Source: Candidatus Campbelliibacteriota bacterium | Lineage (GTDB): Bacteria; Patescibacteriota; Minisyncoccia; Phycocordibacterales; CSBR16-193 | Length of the DNA: 29,187 nt | NCBI GenBank assembly: GCA_007129455.1 | Contig: SKVL01000057.1 | Coordinates: 1-29,187, forward strand | Reading direction: 5' to 3' | In this document: in pieces, positions 1 to 7,531 of the stretch | Layout: the number at the start of each line of letters is the position of its first letter | Numbering within the stretch: position 1 is the stretch's first letter | The notes under the pieces: generated by a model | The model's database searches: none | The model's input: the letters and a program-made list of their open reading frames with translations, nothing else | Told to the model about the DNA's origin: nothing | Position numbers and translations under genes: made by a program

Positions 1-121
1 CTTGTCTGTCGGGGTATCACACTAAATAACGAGCGAAGCGACTATATTTTTGTAGGACCCCGACAGCTTGTCTGTCGGGGTATCACACTAAATAACGAGC
101 GAAGCGACTATATTTTTGTAG
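1..121. repeat. Tandem direct repeat, 55-bp copies at 66-bp period
   Basis: Positions 1-55 and 67-121 are identical. They are joined by an 11-bp linker (56-66), giving a 66-bp period. Each copy carries the core GAGCGAAGCGA, and a diverged GAACGAAGCGG follows at 128-138. Because the first copy begins exactly at the window edge, the array probably continues to the left. There is no coding potential. It could be a REP-like or other intergenic repeat family; the family is not recognised. Confidence 0.85.
57..81. repeat. Perfect 10-bp palindrome at the repeat junction
   Basis: ACCCCGACAG (57-66) and CTGTCGGGGT (72-81) are perfect reverse complements around the 5-nt loop CTTGT. The palindrome spans the junction between the two repeat copies. 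The first copy starts with the loop and right arm only, so its left arm should lie just outside the window. No T-run follows the stem, so it is not a typical terminator on the + strand. Confidence 0.8.
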
Positions 122-144
122 ACACACGAACGAAGCGGGTGTGG

Positions 145-169
145 AAGGAAGAGAACCCTTTCTTTTTTT
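145..169 (+). terminator. Weak terminator-like hairpin after the repeat array
   Basis: AAGGAAG (145-151) can pair with CTTTCTT (158-164) using one G-T wobble and a 6-nt loop, and runs directly into a T-tract ending at 169. It could end a transcript entering from the left. A second small hairpin (169-175 with 182-188) follows it. The stem is AT-rich, so support is modest. Confidence 0.3.
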
Positions 170-220
170 GACTTTCATGATAAAGTCATGTCGGGTATTT
201 GAACATTTGAAAAAACAAGA

Positions 221-227
221 AAGGAGG
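221..227 (+). promoter_or_regulatory. Strong Shine-Dalgarno site
   Basis: AAGGAGG lies 8 nt before the ATG at 236. It fixes the start of the TrpF-like gene. It is notable because most genes in the window have no such site. Confidence 0.8.
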
Positions 228-235
228 ATAGAGAG

Positions 236-997
236 ATGAAAAAGTTCGGTCCATATGTTGGAGTGACGGGTTATATGTTACGGTTCGAGGTTAATGAGGC
301 CTTAAAAATGGTCCCCGAAGGTCACCCTTATCGTCTTATGGTCGGAGTTCTTATGAGCTTAAGAACTCTTAAGGGACAAAAAAACAGAAAGCCTAATCGT
401 TATCCCGAAAAAGATACGGTTGCCGGTATTTTTGTAGATGATGACAGGACGTTGAATCTTGTTCATTACAACACCAATCAACCTGAAACTCTTTTTGAGC
501 AAATGCTGGCCGTGACAGAAATCTCCGGGCCGTATCTGGACGGTTTTCAGTTAAACATCTGTTGGCCAGAGTTATCTCATCTTGAGAGATATCGAGAGAA
601 ATATCCCGATAAATTTCTTTTGCTTCAGATCGGTGGCGGTGCGATGAAAAAGACAAAAACAATCGAAGGTTTTGAAGAGGTCATAAAGGACTATTTACCG
701 ATTGTGGACGCGATTCTAATTGATTCGAGCGGTGGAGAAGGGAAACCTTTTAATCTCGCCGGAGACGCGGAATACCTCCGTGCCGTCTTGAAGTACCGTC
801 TTGATGTTGGTATCGGTATTGCCGGTGGTATTGAACCTTTAAATCTTCATCGACTCATCCCTCTTTTAAATGAATTTCCTTCATTAAGTTTTGATCTGGA
901 ATCCGGAGTGAGAACACCCGAAGACGAAATGTCTCTGGATAAAATGTTACTTTATTTAAAGCGCGCCTTTTTACTGACGCTTAAGTGGGGGTCATAA
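236..997 (+). CDS. TrpF-like (phosphoribosylanthranilate isomerase-like) TIM-barrel protein
   Basis: This 253-residue soluble protein resembles the phosphoribosylanthranilate isomerase fold. DAILIDSSGGEGK (158-170) matches the phosphate-loop strand of TrpF, GIAGGIEPLN (194-203) matches its GGL-NPEN strand, and FDLESGVR (219-226) matches the final SGVE motif. The N-terminal catalytic KxCG motif is not visible, and no other trp gene is nearby, so a tryptophan-biosynthesis role is doubtful. It may act on another phosphoribosyl or sugar-phosphate substrate. The start is fixed by a strong AAGGAGG. A good terminator follows, so the gene is probably monocistronic. The fold assignment is fairly secure; the function is unknown. 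Confidence 0.7.
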   Translation: MKKFGPYVGVTGYMLRFEVNEALKMVPEGHPYRLMVGVLMSLRTLKGQKNRKPNRYPEKDTVAGIFVDDDRTLNLVHYNTNQPETLFEQMLAVTEISGPYLDGFQLNICWPELSHLERYREKYPDKFLLLQIGGGAMKKTKTIEGFEEVIKDYLPIVDAILIDSSGGEGKPFNLAGDAEYLRAVLKYRLDVGIGIAGGIEPLNLHRLIPLLNEFPSLSFDLESGVRTPEDEMSLDKMLLYLKRAFLLTLKWGS

Positions 998-1000
998 CCT

Positions 1001-1041
1001 AAAAGGTGTGTGCAATGAATTTTGCATGCACCTTTTGTTTT
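1001..1041 (+). terminator. Rho-independent terminator of the TrpF-like gene
   Basis: A 15-bp stem (1001-1015 with 1022-1036, two G-T wobbles, 6-nt loop) is followed by GTTTTATT. It sits right after the stop codon at 997. It also rules out the upstream in-frame ATG at 1008 as start of the next gene. Confidence 0.85.
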
Positions 1042-1103
1042 ATTACAATATGTTTCGAAATATCATAAAATTATCGGAACGTAATAAAAAGCAAATAATT
1101 TTC

Positions 1104-1643
1104 ATGTTTTACTTTATCGCCATAGAGATAAAAGGGTCGCCGGCCGAGTTTTATAAAACTTTTGGCGATGATATCTATCGAGAGTTCGGCATCAAACCTC
1201 TCTATCATAAATTACCTTTTCATATAACACTCGTACCTTCTTTCACGTATGGAGAAGAAAGATCCGAAATTGAAAAAGCACTTTCTCGCTCGATCTCGAT
1301 CTATCCTCGGTTTTCTTTGAGTCTGTCGGAGATCGGTCACTTTGATAGGAAGACTATCTTTTTGGAACCCGAACCGACCGAAGTTATTTTACCTTTAAAG
1401 CGGGACATATCTTCCTCTGTCGTAGAAATGTTGGAAAGAAAGGATAAAGAAAGTTTCGGGAAGGAAAATCGCTTTCATGCTTCTCTGGTACGTTTCATTC
1501 CCGAGTCTTTTTTTGCTCCCATTTACAGTCGTATTGAAGAATCTTTACCGACAGAAGGCTGGGAGACGGGTGTCTTCGATGTGTCTTTGTTTTTGAAAGG
1601 GGAACATCATTGGGAAACCGTGGCTAAGTTTCCTCTGAGTTAG
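1104..1643 (+). CDS. 2H-family phosphoesterase (RNA 2',3'-cyclic phosphodiesterase / 2'-5' RNA ligase-like)
   Basis: The protein has 179 residues if started at the ATG at 1104. The two hallmark H-x-T/S motifs are present: FHITL (H40, T42) and FHASL (H125, S127). They lie in two repeated halves, as expected for the 2H fold that hydrolyses or ligates 2',5' or cyclic phosphodiesters in RNA. The open frame extends upstream to an ATG at 1008, but that lies inside the preceding terminator hairpin. The family's usual N-terminus (M-x-FIAIEI) begins at 1104. There is no Shine-Dalgarno site. rarA starts 32 bp downstream. The substrate cannot be told from the sequence. Confidence 0.8.
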   Translation: MFYFIAIEIKGSPAEFYKTFGDDIYREFGIKPLYHKLPFHITLVPSFTYGEERSEIEKALSRSISIYPRFSLSLSEIGHFDRKTIFLEPEPTEVILPLKRDISSSVVEMLERKDKESFGKENRFHASLVRFIPESFFAPIYSRIEESLPTEGWETGVFDVSLFLKGEHHWETVAKFPLS

Positions 1644-1660
1644 TGCTCTCAGGCGGAAAG

Positions 1661-1669
1661 TGGTAGTCT
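1661..1669 (+). promoter_or_regulatory. Candidate extended -10 for rarA
   Basis: TGGTAGTCT fits TGn plus a -10-like hexamer at 1664-1669. It ends only 6 nt before the ATG at 1676, so a transcript from here would be leaderless. The hexamer departs from consensus and no -35 is evident. Confidence 0.35.
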
Positions 1670-1675
1670 TTTAGT

Positions 1676-2848
1676 ATGAAAAGAGAGCCGTTAGCTTCAA
1701 AGATCAGACCGCAGACTCTGGAAGGTTTCGTCGGGCAAGAGCATTTGGTGGGTAAAGCTAAACCCTTGAGAGTTGCGATTGAGAAAGGTCACCGATTCTC
1801 ATTTATCCTTTGGGGTCCGCCCGGCTCGGGCAAGACCACTTTGGCCCGCATATACTCCCGAGCATTGGAGGGGGAACTTTTCGAACTTTCCGCCGTCTCC
1901 GCCGGCAAGGCCGATATTAAAAAAATCGTTTCTTTCCAAACCGACAAAGACAAGATACTTTTTTTGGATGAGATACACCGCTTCAACAAAGCGCAACAAG
2001 ACTTTCTACTGCCTTTTGTTGAGAGTGGTGAGCTGACTTTGATAGGAGCAACCACCGAGAACCCGAGTTTTGAGGTTATAGGGCCTCTTCTTTCAAGGTG
2101 CAAGATCTTTACGTTGAATCGATTAAGTGAAGACGAGTTAGGGAAGACAGTAAAAAGGACTAAGATAAAAGTCGGTAAAAAAGAGAAAGAGCTTTTAATT
2201 AATCTCTCAAACGGAGACGCTCGGTATCTTATATCCGTTATTGAAAGTGTTGTCGATTTGTATGGTGTGATTTCTGTTGATGCGATAAAAGAGGTCGTTC
2301 AGAATGATAAGATCCATTACGACAGAAAAGGGGATGAGCACTTTAACACCATAAGCGCTTATATAAAATCAATGCGTGCCGGGCAGACCGACGCGGCCCT
2401 CTACTATCTGGCCAGAATGACAGAGGCGGGGGAAGACCCCAAGTTCATCGCTCGTAGAATGGTTATATTCGCAAGCGAAGACATCGGCCAAGCTCTCCCG
2501 ACAGCACTAGTTGTCGCCAACGAGGTTTTCAGAGCCGTTGAGAAGGTAGGGCTTCCGGAGGCTGAGATAAATCTGGCACACGGGACCGTCTACCTCTCAA
2601 AAGCCCCCAAAGACAGAAGCTCTTATGATGCTTACAGAAACGCTCAAACAGATGTTAAGAGATACAAGAACCTGCCCATTCCTCTGTTCGTGAGGAATGC
2701 CCCCACCGACCTTATGAAAGAGAGGGGTTACGGTGAGGGTTATCAAAAATACACTGAGGAATCGATGTTACCGGATAAGTTAAAGAGTAGAGTATATTAC
2801 AAGCCGAAAAGCAAAGATAAAAATCCCAAAAAGAGTTCCGGAAAATGA
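1676..2848 (+). CDS. rarA: Replication-associated recombination protein A (AAA+ ATPase, MgsA/WRNIP1 family)
   Basis: This 390-residue AAA+ clamp-loader-like ATPase acts at stalled replication forks. It opens with the family signature RPQTLEGFVGQEHL. Walker A is GPPGSGKT (47-54), Walker B LFLDEIHR (95-102), and sensor 1 GATTENPSF (124-132), with LLSRC near 138-142. The C-terminal part matches the RarA tetramerisation region (for example RRMVIFASEDIG and the HGTVYLSKAPKDRSSY stretch). The end is Lys/Ser-rich. Length is slightly below that of typical RarA. No Shine-Dalgarno is present, and a leaderless transcript is plausible from the upstream extended -10. Confidence 0.95.
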   Translation: MKREPLASKIRPQTLEGFVGQEHLVGKAKPLRVAIEKGHRFSFILWGPPGSGKTTLARIYSRALEGELFELSAVSAGKADIKKIVSFQTDKDKILFLDEIHRFNKAQQDFLLPFVESGELTLIGATTENPSFEVIGPLLSRCKIFTLNRLSEDELGKTVKRTKIKVGKKEKELLINLSNGDARYLISVIESVVDLYGVISVDAIKEVVQNDKIHYDRKGDEHFNTISAYIKSMRAGQTDAALYYLARMTEAGEDPKFIARRMVIFASEDIGQALPTALVVANEVFRAVEKVGLPEAEINLAHGTVYLSKAPKDRSSYDAYRNAQTDVKRYKNLPIPLFVRNAPTDLMKERGYGEGYQKYTEESMLPDKLKSRVYYKPKSKDKNPKKSSGK

Positions 2849-2875
2849 AAAAGGCATCCCGTCTTCAACGGCCTG

Positions 2876-2884
2876 TGATAACAT
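2876..2884 (+). promoter_or_regulatory. Candidate extended -10 for the SpoIIM-family gene
   Basis: TGATAACAT ends 6 nt before the ATG at 2891, the same geometry as upstream of rarA. The match is weak but consistent with leaderless expression. Confidence 0.3.
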
Positions 2885-2890
2885 AAGAAT

Positions 2891-3520
2891 ATGAGTTCAT
2901 CAAAATTATTTTCAAAAGAGAGCTTTGTCACCCCGCATGAGGTTAAGGACCCGCTTGTTTTCTCGGTAATATTTTACGTACTCTTCGCTTTCGTGGGGTA
3001 TGCCATGGCGGAGACTTATCCCGATCAAATCGCAATGTACTTGGAAGAGCTTGGGAAGATGGTGAGTTCCGTTGCCGAGTTGAGTATTGTCGGGATTTTG
3101 TTTTTTATCTTTTTAAACAACATTTTTGTGGCGTTCTTGGCTTCTCTGGGTGGTATTTTGTTCACACTTTTGCCGGTGGTTATTATCGTCGCCAACGGTC
3201 TTGTTCTGGGGATTGTTTTTCACTTGGTTACCTATTTGGAGTCAACGGAGTATTTCTTTTTGGGGATTTTACCGCATGGTATTGTTGAGCTTCCGGCAAT
3301 CCTTTTCTCAACCGCAATCGGCATTTGGTTGGGAGGTTCGTTCTTCAGATTTTTATTTTTCGGAACTGAGACAAGGTCGTCTTTGAAAGAGAAGGCCAAG
3401 AGAGCTCTTGGCACGTATATTCTCATTATTGTTCCTCTTTTGTTTTTGTCGGCCTTGATAGAGGTGTTCGGCACCCCTCTTTTACTGAATCATTTTTTTG
3501 ACATCAATCCTTTCAAATAA
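2891..3520 (+). CDS. SpoIIM / DUF95-family integral membrane protein
   Basis: This 209-residue protein has about five membrane segments (roughly 22-42, 65-88, 90-118, 125-147, 172-192). The conserved features of the stage II sporulation protein M family are visible: LNNIFVAF (about 109-116), the NG...G turn (about 101-107 of the family logo; here ANGLVLGIVFH), and GILPHGIVELPAI. The homologue in Bacillus works in septal peptidoglycan remodelling. The family is also widespread in non-spore formers, where its role is unclear. No other sporulation gene is near. A string of membrane-protein genes follows. Confidence 0.8.
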   Translation: MSSSKLFSKESFVTPHEVKDPLVFSVIFYVLFAFVGYAMAETYPDQIAMYLEELGKMVSSVAELSIVGILFFIFLNNIFVAFLASLGGILFTLLPVVIIVANGLVLGIVFHLVTYLESTEYFFLGILPHGIVELPAILFSTAIGIWLGGSFFRFLFFGTETRSSLKEKAKRALGTYILIIVPLLFLSALIEVFGTPLLLNHFFDINPFK

Positions 3521-3573
3521 GGCTTGGGGATTCATTCGGATGGTTTTGGCACGATGCGACCTGTATTATGGCA

Positions 3574-3582
3574 TGATATAAT
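3574..3582 (+). promoter_or_regulatory. Extended -10 promoter before the small membrane gene
   Basis: TGATATAAT (hexamer 3577-3582) lies 23 nt before the ATG at 3606. The same stretch, TGATATAATTCG, recurs before the cupin gene at 15318. No convincing -35 at 17 bp; a TTGGCA occurs at 3546 but is too far away. Confidence 0.55.
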
Positions 3583-3605
3583 TCGATTATAAGTAAATTT
3601 TAAAT

Positions 3606-3785
3606 ATGAACAGCAAGCAGTACAGTATTTTAGTCGGCGCGGTCATGGTTATGATTATCCTTGGGGTGATTGTTCTTTTGATGGTTTGGGGTAAACAGGA
3701 GGAGATGCTTGACTCTGATGACCCACAGGAGTCTTTGACAACCTCTACCGTTTTTGATTGGAAAGGACCACAATTACTAAATTAA
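3606..3785 (+). CDS. Small single-helix membrane protein
   Basis: This 59-residue ORF starts MNSKQYSILVGAVMVMI. It has one strongly hydrophobic helix (about 8-28) followed by a short acidic, Ser/Thr-rich tail. The charge pattern suggests a short N-terminus inside and the tail outside. It ends 6 bp before the VKOR-like gene and has its own extended -10, so it is probably the first gene of a three-gene operon (3606-5631). The family is not recognised. It could be a small subunit or anchor for the VKOR-like protein. Confidence 0.6.
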   Translation: MNSKQYSILVGAVMVMIILGVIVLLMVWGKQEEMLDSDDPQESLTTSTVFDWKGPQLLN

Positions 3786-3791
3786 TAAAAA

Positions 3792-4772
3792 ATGGAAATA
3801 CTTTTACTGACATCTATCTTGGTTCTCTCTCTGGCGGGTATCGCCGTTACATATATGGTAACCTATGCGCGCTCTTCCGAGCGTGAACTTTACTCGGCGT
3901 TCGGTTTCTCATGTTCGTCTTTCACTGAACACCCTCTTTTCCGATTTTTCAAAGTCCCGTTAGATCTCTGGGGCGGGGTATATTACATATTCATTTTGGC
4001 TTTTACTGCCGGGGCTTGGGTCTGGGGTATGCCTTTTTGGGGCCTTTTATTCTTCTCTCTTGTTTTCGGTTCGCTTTTTTCTCTTTACTCCATAATGATA
4101 CAGGTTATCACTGTCAGGAACTTTTGTGAGTGGACGTTGGTCGCGGCTTTTGTCCCGATAATGAATTTGGGGCTTTTCCTTCTCTTGGCGCCGGTCTTTA
4201 AAGTGGCTGATTGGATTACGGTTACGTATGATCAGTTATTTTTGTTAGCGACAATATTTTCGGCGGCGGGTGCGGTATTGGCAGTTTTTTCTTTCTTCAC
4301 ATTTCTATCTTTCATGGATGATCTTCGGATTTCCGCTTGGGAAGCCAAGGTTCTCTCTTCTCTGTCGGAGGGTATCTGGCTTGCGGTTGTCGGAGTACTC
4401 GGTCTCGGAGTGGGGGTCATCTGGGTTAACGGTAATTTTGTCGAGATGCAGGTCTTGTCCTTGATGCTTGGTGTCACTACGGTTGCCGCGGTTTGTGAGT
4501 TCACTAAGATATCAAGAATAAGACCCGCTCTGGTTATGTTATCTTTGCAAAAAAATGAAAATAAAAAGGAAGAAAGAGAACTTTTGAAAAGGCTATCTTT
4601 TGGGGTGGAGGCGATTGCTCTCATATCTTGGCTTTGTGTGGCCTTCTTCTTCATTTTGCCGATGGAGATATTTTTCATCTCCCAAGCAGCTGGCACCTAC
4701 GTGCTTTTGGTCACTATTGCTTTTCTTTTAAGTCAGCTGATAATACCCAATCAATACAATGACGAGAAATAA
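3792..4772 (+). CDS. VKOR-like polytopic membrane protein with incomplete redox cysteines
   Basis: This 326-residue protein has about nine to ten membrane segments. The N-terminal 120 residues resemble bacterial vitamin K epoxide reductase-like proteins: SCSSFTEHPLF...FKVPLDLWGGVYY (40-65), then a helix ending VRNFCEWTL (108-116). Active VKOR has a loop Cys pair and a CxxC pair. Here only C41 and C112 remain; the CxxC reads C-E-W-T and the first loop Cys is absent. The rest (about 140-326) is a further membrane domain I do not recognise. The end overlaps the YihY gene by 14 bp, so the two are translationally linked. Either a redox-altered homologue or one with a different function. Confidence 0.55.
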   Translation: MEILLLTSILVLSLAGIAVTYMVTYARSSERELYSAFGFSCSSFTEHPLFRFFKVPLDLWGGVYYIFILAFTAGAWVWGMPFWGLLFFSLVFGSLFSLYSIMIQVITVRNFCEWTLVAAFVPIMNLGLFLLLAPVFKVADWITVTYDQLFLLATIFSAAGAVLAVFSFFTFLSFMDDLRISAWEAKVLSSLSEGIWLAVVGVLGLGVGVIWVNGNFVEMQVLSLMLGVTTVAAVCEFTKISRIRPALVMLSLQKNENKKEERELLKRLSFGVEAIALISWLCVAFFFILPMEIFFISQAAGTYVLLVTIAFLLSQLIIPNQYNDEK

Positions 4773-5631
4773 GATAAAGGTTTTTGCAAAAGAGGTTTTT
4801 GACGAAGTTGAAAAAAACAATCTGGCCGATGCTTCCGCAGCTCTCTCTTTCCGGTCCTTAATGGCGGTAATCCCAACCTTTGCACTTTTGGTTATGATTT
4901 TAGGGGAGGTCATGGGGAGGGAGAGAGTCCTGGATTGGTTCTTTTCCATTTTGGAAAACGCCTTCGGTACCGAAGTCGTCGTTCTCGAAAAAGCTGTTGA
5001 GGGAACCTTTCTTATGATGACGGGTTTTGTTTTTTCGGCCATTATCTTGATTGTTGCTGTCTGGTCATCGGTGAGCTTGGTTCATTATGTCAGACAAACA
5101 TTCTTTTCCATTTTCGGCATGGAAATATCGGCGAACGGAATTTTTGATAAGACGGTTAAATCTCGCGCATTGTCATTTATGTACACTATTTTGGTGTTTT
5201 TCTTGATTGTCGTCGTAATGCTGGGGCAAGGATTGGCGGGAATCGCTTTGGGAATTTTGGCGGGCTTTTCAGAGGAAATTCACGTATCTTTGTTTTTTAA
5301 ACTAATTAATTTCGGTGTTTTCTCAGCAATGATTTTCGTGGTTTTCGGACTGGTTTACTGGTTCATGTCTGCGGGAGCCCTGCATCTTTGGCCGATACTT
5401 CTGGGTAGCGCCGTCTCCTCTTTACTGTTCTTGATTTTCAATGCGGGACTTTCAATATATGCTTCTTACAGTTTCACCCTGGGTCTGTTCGGAGCTTCGA
5501 GCTTTTTGGTTGTTTTATTGATTTGGATTTACTACTCCGCCTTTACTCTTTTCTTGGGCGGGGTTATTGCTTTCGTTTCGGATAAAACATTTAAAAAAAG
5601 CACTGGCGCGGAAAAGACTGTGTATATTTGA
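4759..5631 (+). CDS. YihY/BrkB-family (UPF0761) inner-membrane protein
   Basis: This 290-residue protein has about six membrane segments. The N-terminal ADASAALSFRSLMAVIPTFALL matches the family's A-x-ALAYY-LLSLFPLLL motif. The C-terminal FGASSFLVVLLIWIYYSAF followed by LFLGGVIAF matches the conserved YGS-LG-...WLYYSA...LGAE motif. The molecular function of the family is unsettled; older names (ribonuclease BN) are not supported. It overlaps the preceding VKOR-like gene by 14 bp. A terminator-like inverted repeat follows. Confidence 0.8.
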   Translation: MTRNKIKVFAKEVFDEVEKNNLADASAALSFRSLMAVIPTFALLVMILGEVMGRERVLDWFFSILENAFGTEVVVLEKAVEGTFLMMTGFVFSAIILIVAVWSSVSLVHYVRQTFFSIFGMEISANGIFDKTVKSRALSFMYTILVFFLIVVVMLGQGLAGIALGILAGFSEEIHVSLFFKLINFGVFSAMIFVVFGLVYWFMSAGALHLWPILLGSAVSSLLFLIFNAGLSIYASYSFTLGLFGASSFLVVLLIWIYYSAFTLFLGGVIAFVSDKTFKKSTGAEKTVYI

Positions 5632-5669
5632 TTTGTTATATAAACCTATTTTAGGTATTCTGATTATAT

Positions 5670-5719
5670 ACGACCTTAATCACGCAACCCGTTTTTTCAA
5701 AGGTCGTTTTAAATTTTTT
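5670..5719 (+). terminator. Terminator-like inverted repeat after the YihY gene
   Basis: ACGACCTT (5670-5677) and AAGGTCGT (5700-5707) are perfect complements with a 22-nt loop, followed by TTTAAATTTTTT. The long loop makes it an imperfect terminator, but position and T-richness fit. Confidence 0.4.
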
Positions 5720-5741
5720 CGAGGGTTGTTTTAAATTTTTT
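5706..5741. repeat. 14-bp direct repeat at 22-bp spacing
   Basis: GTTTTAAATTTTTT occurs at 5706-5719 and again at 5728-5741. The 22-bp period is about two helical turns, so both copies face the same side of the DNA. It lies upstream of the histidine kinase gene. It could be an operator or simply AT-rich sequence. Confidence 0.5.
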
Positions 5742-5858
5742 TGACCGATTGCTAAGGCGGACAGGTTCAGTTTTGATTATTCAAACTTGTTCGACATCGA
5801 AGAAGCGGACTTTTAATTTATATTTTTAAACAGGGTTTTGTTTAATCGGTTAAAAAAA
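5736..5858. other. Long-range inverted repeat; candidate structured RNA or leader
   Basis: TTTTTTTGACCGATT (5736-5750) pairs with AATCGGTTAAAAAAA (5844-5858) over 15 bp with one G-T wobble, enclosing 93 nt. An inner hairpin (AGTTT..GA with TCAAACT, about 5769-5790) is possible. It occupies most of the spacer before the histidine kinase gene. The T/A runs contribute half the stem, so it may be partly compositional. No known RNA family is recognised. Confidence 0.3.
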
Positions 5859-5900
5859 TAAGTTTGATTTGTCGGGTTTTACGATTTTTAAAAATAAAAA

Positions 5901-7490
5901 ATGATCGAATTTGAATCACAGATACTGATTACGAACGTTGTTGCGGTCGGAGTGATTATTGTGAATCTCGTTTTTGGATGTGCTGTCTTCTATAAAAGAA
6001 TTCCACGAGAACTTAAGACGGCGATAACACTGCTGTCTCTGACGGTGGTGTTTTTTGTTTTTTTCTTTGTCTTGGCTTTTAATGTGGAAAGCCAAGATCT
6101 TGCTTATCTTTTGTTCTCTTTTTCGTCAATAGTGTTTTTGATCGGAGTTTTGTTGGTTCATTTAATAATGGCCGCTTTTCGTGTTGTTAAAATGTTTAAA
6201 AAAAAGCTGATTTTGACTGTTTTTTATGGGATGTCGGTTTTATTGATGGCTGCAACTTTTATCTCTCCGGAGTTTTTCATAAGAATAACTGATGGTGAAC
6301 ACGGCTTTTCAAACCAACTTGTAGCGGGAGAACATTTTTTGATTATTATTTTATTTTGGTGTTCGGTACTTTTGGTTATTCTTACACTACTTGCCGTGGC
6401 GTTTTTCCGTGCTTATAAAGACGAGAACATTAATGTAAAGAATAAGATAGTCTATACCTTAGTCGCCGTGGTTATTGCTTCAGGTTTCGGATTCATGATA
6501 ATTCCTATGGTTTATCAGATCTATAGCAACCCAGTACCCTTTCTTTTCTTCGGTCTTTTTATCATCCCTCTGACTTACGGAACAACCGCCAGAAATGTTG
6601 CCGGTATTTTTTCGATTTTGAAAAGGATCGTGATTTTCCTATTACTTTCAATCGCGGTCTCTTTCTTTTTTGGCGGAATAGTTTCAATGAATGACTGGCT
6701 AATCATCATGGCGCCTGATTTTCCTCGGTGGGCCATTCCGATTTTGTCTTCGTTATTTGCCGTTGCCCTTTTGATGTATTTTTGGTACACCTACACCGAT
6801 GCGGAGACATTGAAATATGAGTTCATCTCGGTTATAACTCACAAGTTCCGGACTCCCTTGACCAGAATAAAGTGGTCCGTTCAGATACTTGAAAACGCAG
6901 CCGAGGAAGATGAAAAAAACATGGCGGCCGAGGAGATAGCCGCATCCGCTCAAACCTTGGTCGATCTTACTGATATTCTTGTGGACGCCAGTAAAACCGA
7001 AGGTCAAGATTACCAATACAAGTTCTCGATTAAAAACTTGAACTACTTGGTGGAGCAGGTCTGTGAATCGGTCAAAGATCGAATGGAGGGTAAGAGTATA
7101 ACCTACAGCTATAACTATGACGACGGCTTTTCCAAGATCTATGCAGATGATCAAAGACTACAGTTTGCTCTCCAGATACTTTTTGAAAATGCTATAAACT
7201 ATACCCCCGAGGGGGGATCCATATCCGTCAGGATATCCAAAGAAAAGAACGATATAATTTTTTCCATAACCGATACCGGGATAGGGATTTCGGCCAAGGA
7301 GCAAAACTTTCTGTTCTCCAAATTTTATAGAAGTCGCCGTGCGAAACTTTCGGATCCGAACGGCATGGGTATAGGAGTGTTCATGGCTAAAAAGATAGTT
7401 GAACGCCACGAGGGGAAGATATGGGCGACATCTCCGGGGCCGAACAGCGGATCAACCTTTTGGATATCCTTTCCTAACGCCGATCATTAG
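5901..7490 (+). CDS. Membrane sensor histidine kinase with N-terminal polytopic domain
   Basis: This 529-residue kinase has an N-terminal membrane module of about eight to nine helices (10-296), which probably senses a signal within or at the membrane. It has no HAMP or PAS domain. The HisKA domain has the phospho-acceptor H314 in FISVITHKFRTPLTRIKW. The HATPase_c domain shows the N-box LFENAINYTPEGG (N430), G1 box DTGIGI (458-463) and G2 box GMGIGVFMAKKIVERH (488-503). It has no adjacent response regulator; the nearest receivers are at 22432-26304. No Shine-Dalgarno is present. A convergent HAD gene lies downstream. Confidence 0.9.
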   Translation: MIEFESQILITNVVAVGVIIVNLVFGCAVFYKRIPRELKTAITLLSLTVVFFVFFFVLAFNVESQDLAYLLFSFSSIVFLIGVLLVHLIMAAFRVVKMFKKKLILTVFYGMSVLLMAATFISPEFFIRITDGEHGFSNQLVAGEHFLIIILFWCSVLLVILTLLAVAFFRAYKDENINVKNKIVYTLVAVVIASGFGFMIIPMVYQIYSNPVPFLFFGLFIIPLTYGTTARNVAGIFSILKRIVIFLLLSIAVSFFFGGIVSMNDWLIIMAPDFPRWAIPILSSLFAVALLMYFWYTYTDAETLKYEFISVITHKFRTPLTRIKWSVQILENAAEEDEKNMAAEEIAASAQTLVDLTDILVDASKTEGQDYQYKFSIKNLNYLVEQVCESVKDRMEGKSITYSYNYDDGFSKIYADDQRLQFALQILFENAINYTPEGGSISVRISKEKNDIIFSITDTGIGISAKEQNFLFSKFYRSRRAKLSDPNGMGIGVFMAKKIVERHEGKIWATSPGPNSGSTFWISFPNADH

Positions 7491-7531
7491 AGCTTTCGAT
7501 TCTTTCGGGTCCTTGATTCGTTGTTACAAAC

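Noticed and set aside
1..121. CRISPR array
   Set aside because: Only two 55-bp copies with an 11-bp linker; no variable spacers and no cas genes.
1008..1103. N-terminal extension of the 2H phosphoesterase from ATG 1008
   Set aside because: It lies inside the preceding terminator hairpin, and the family N-terminus begins at 1104.
5632..5900. tRNA or known riboswitch in the spacer
   Set aside because: No cloverleaf, CCA end or recognisable riboswitch core.
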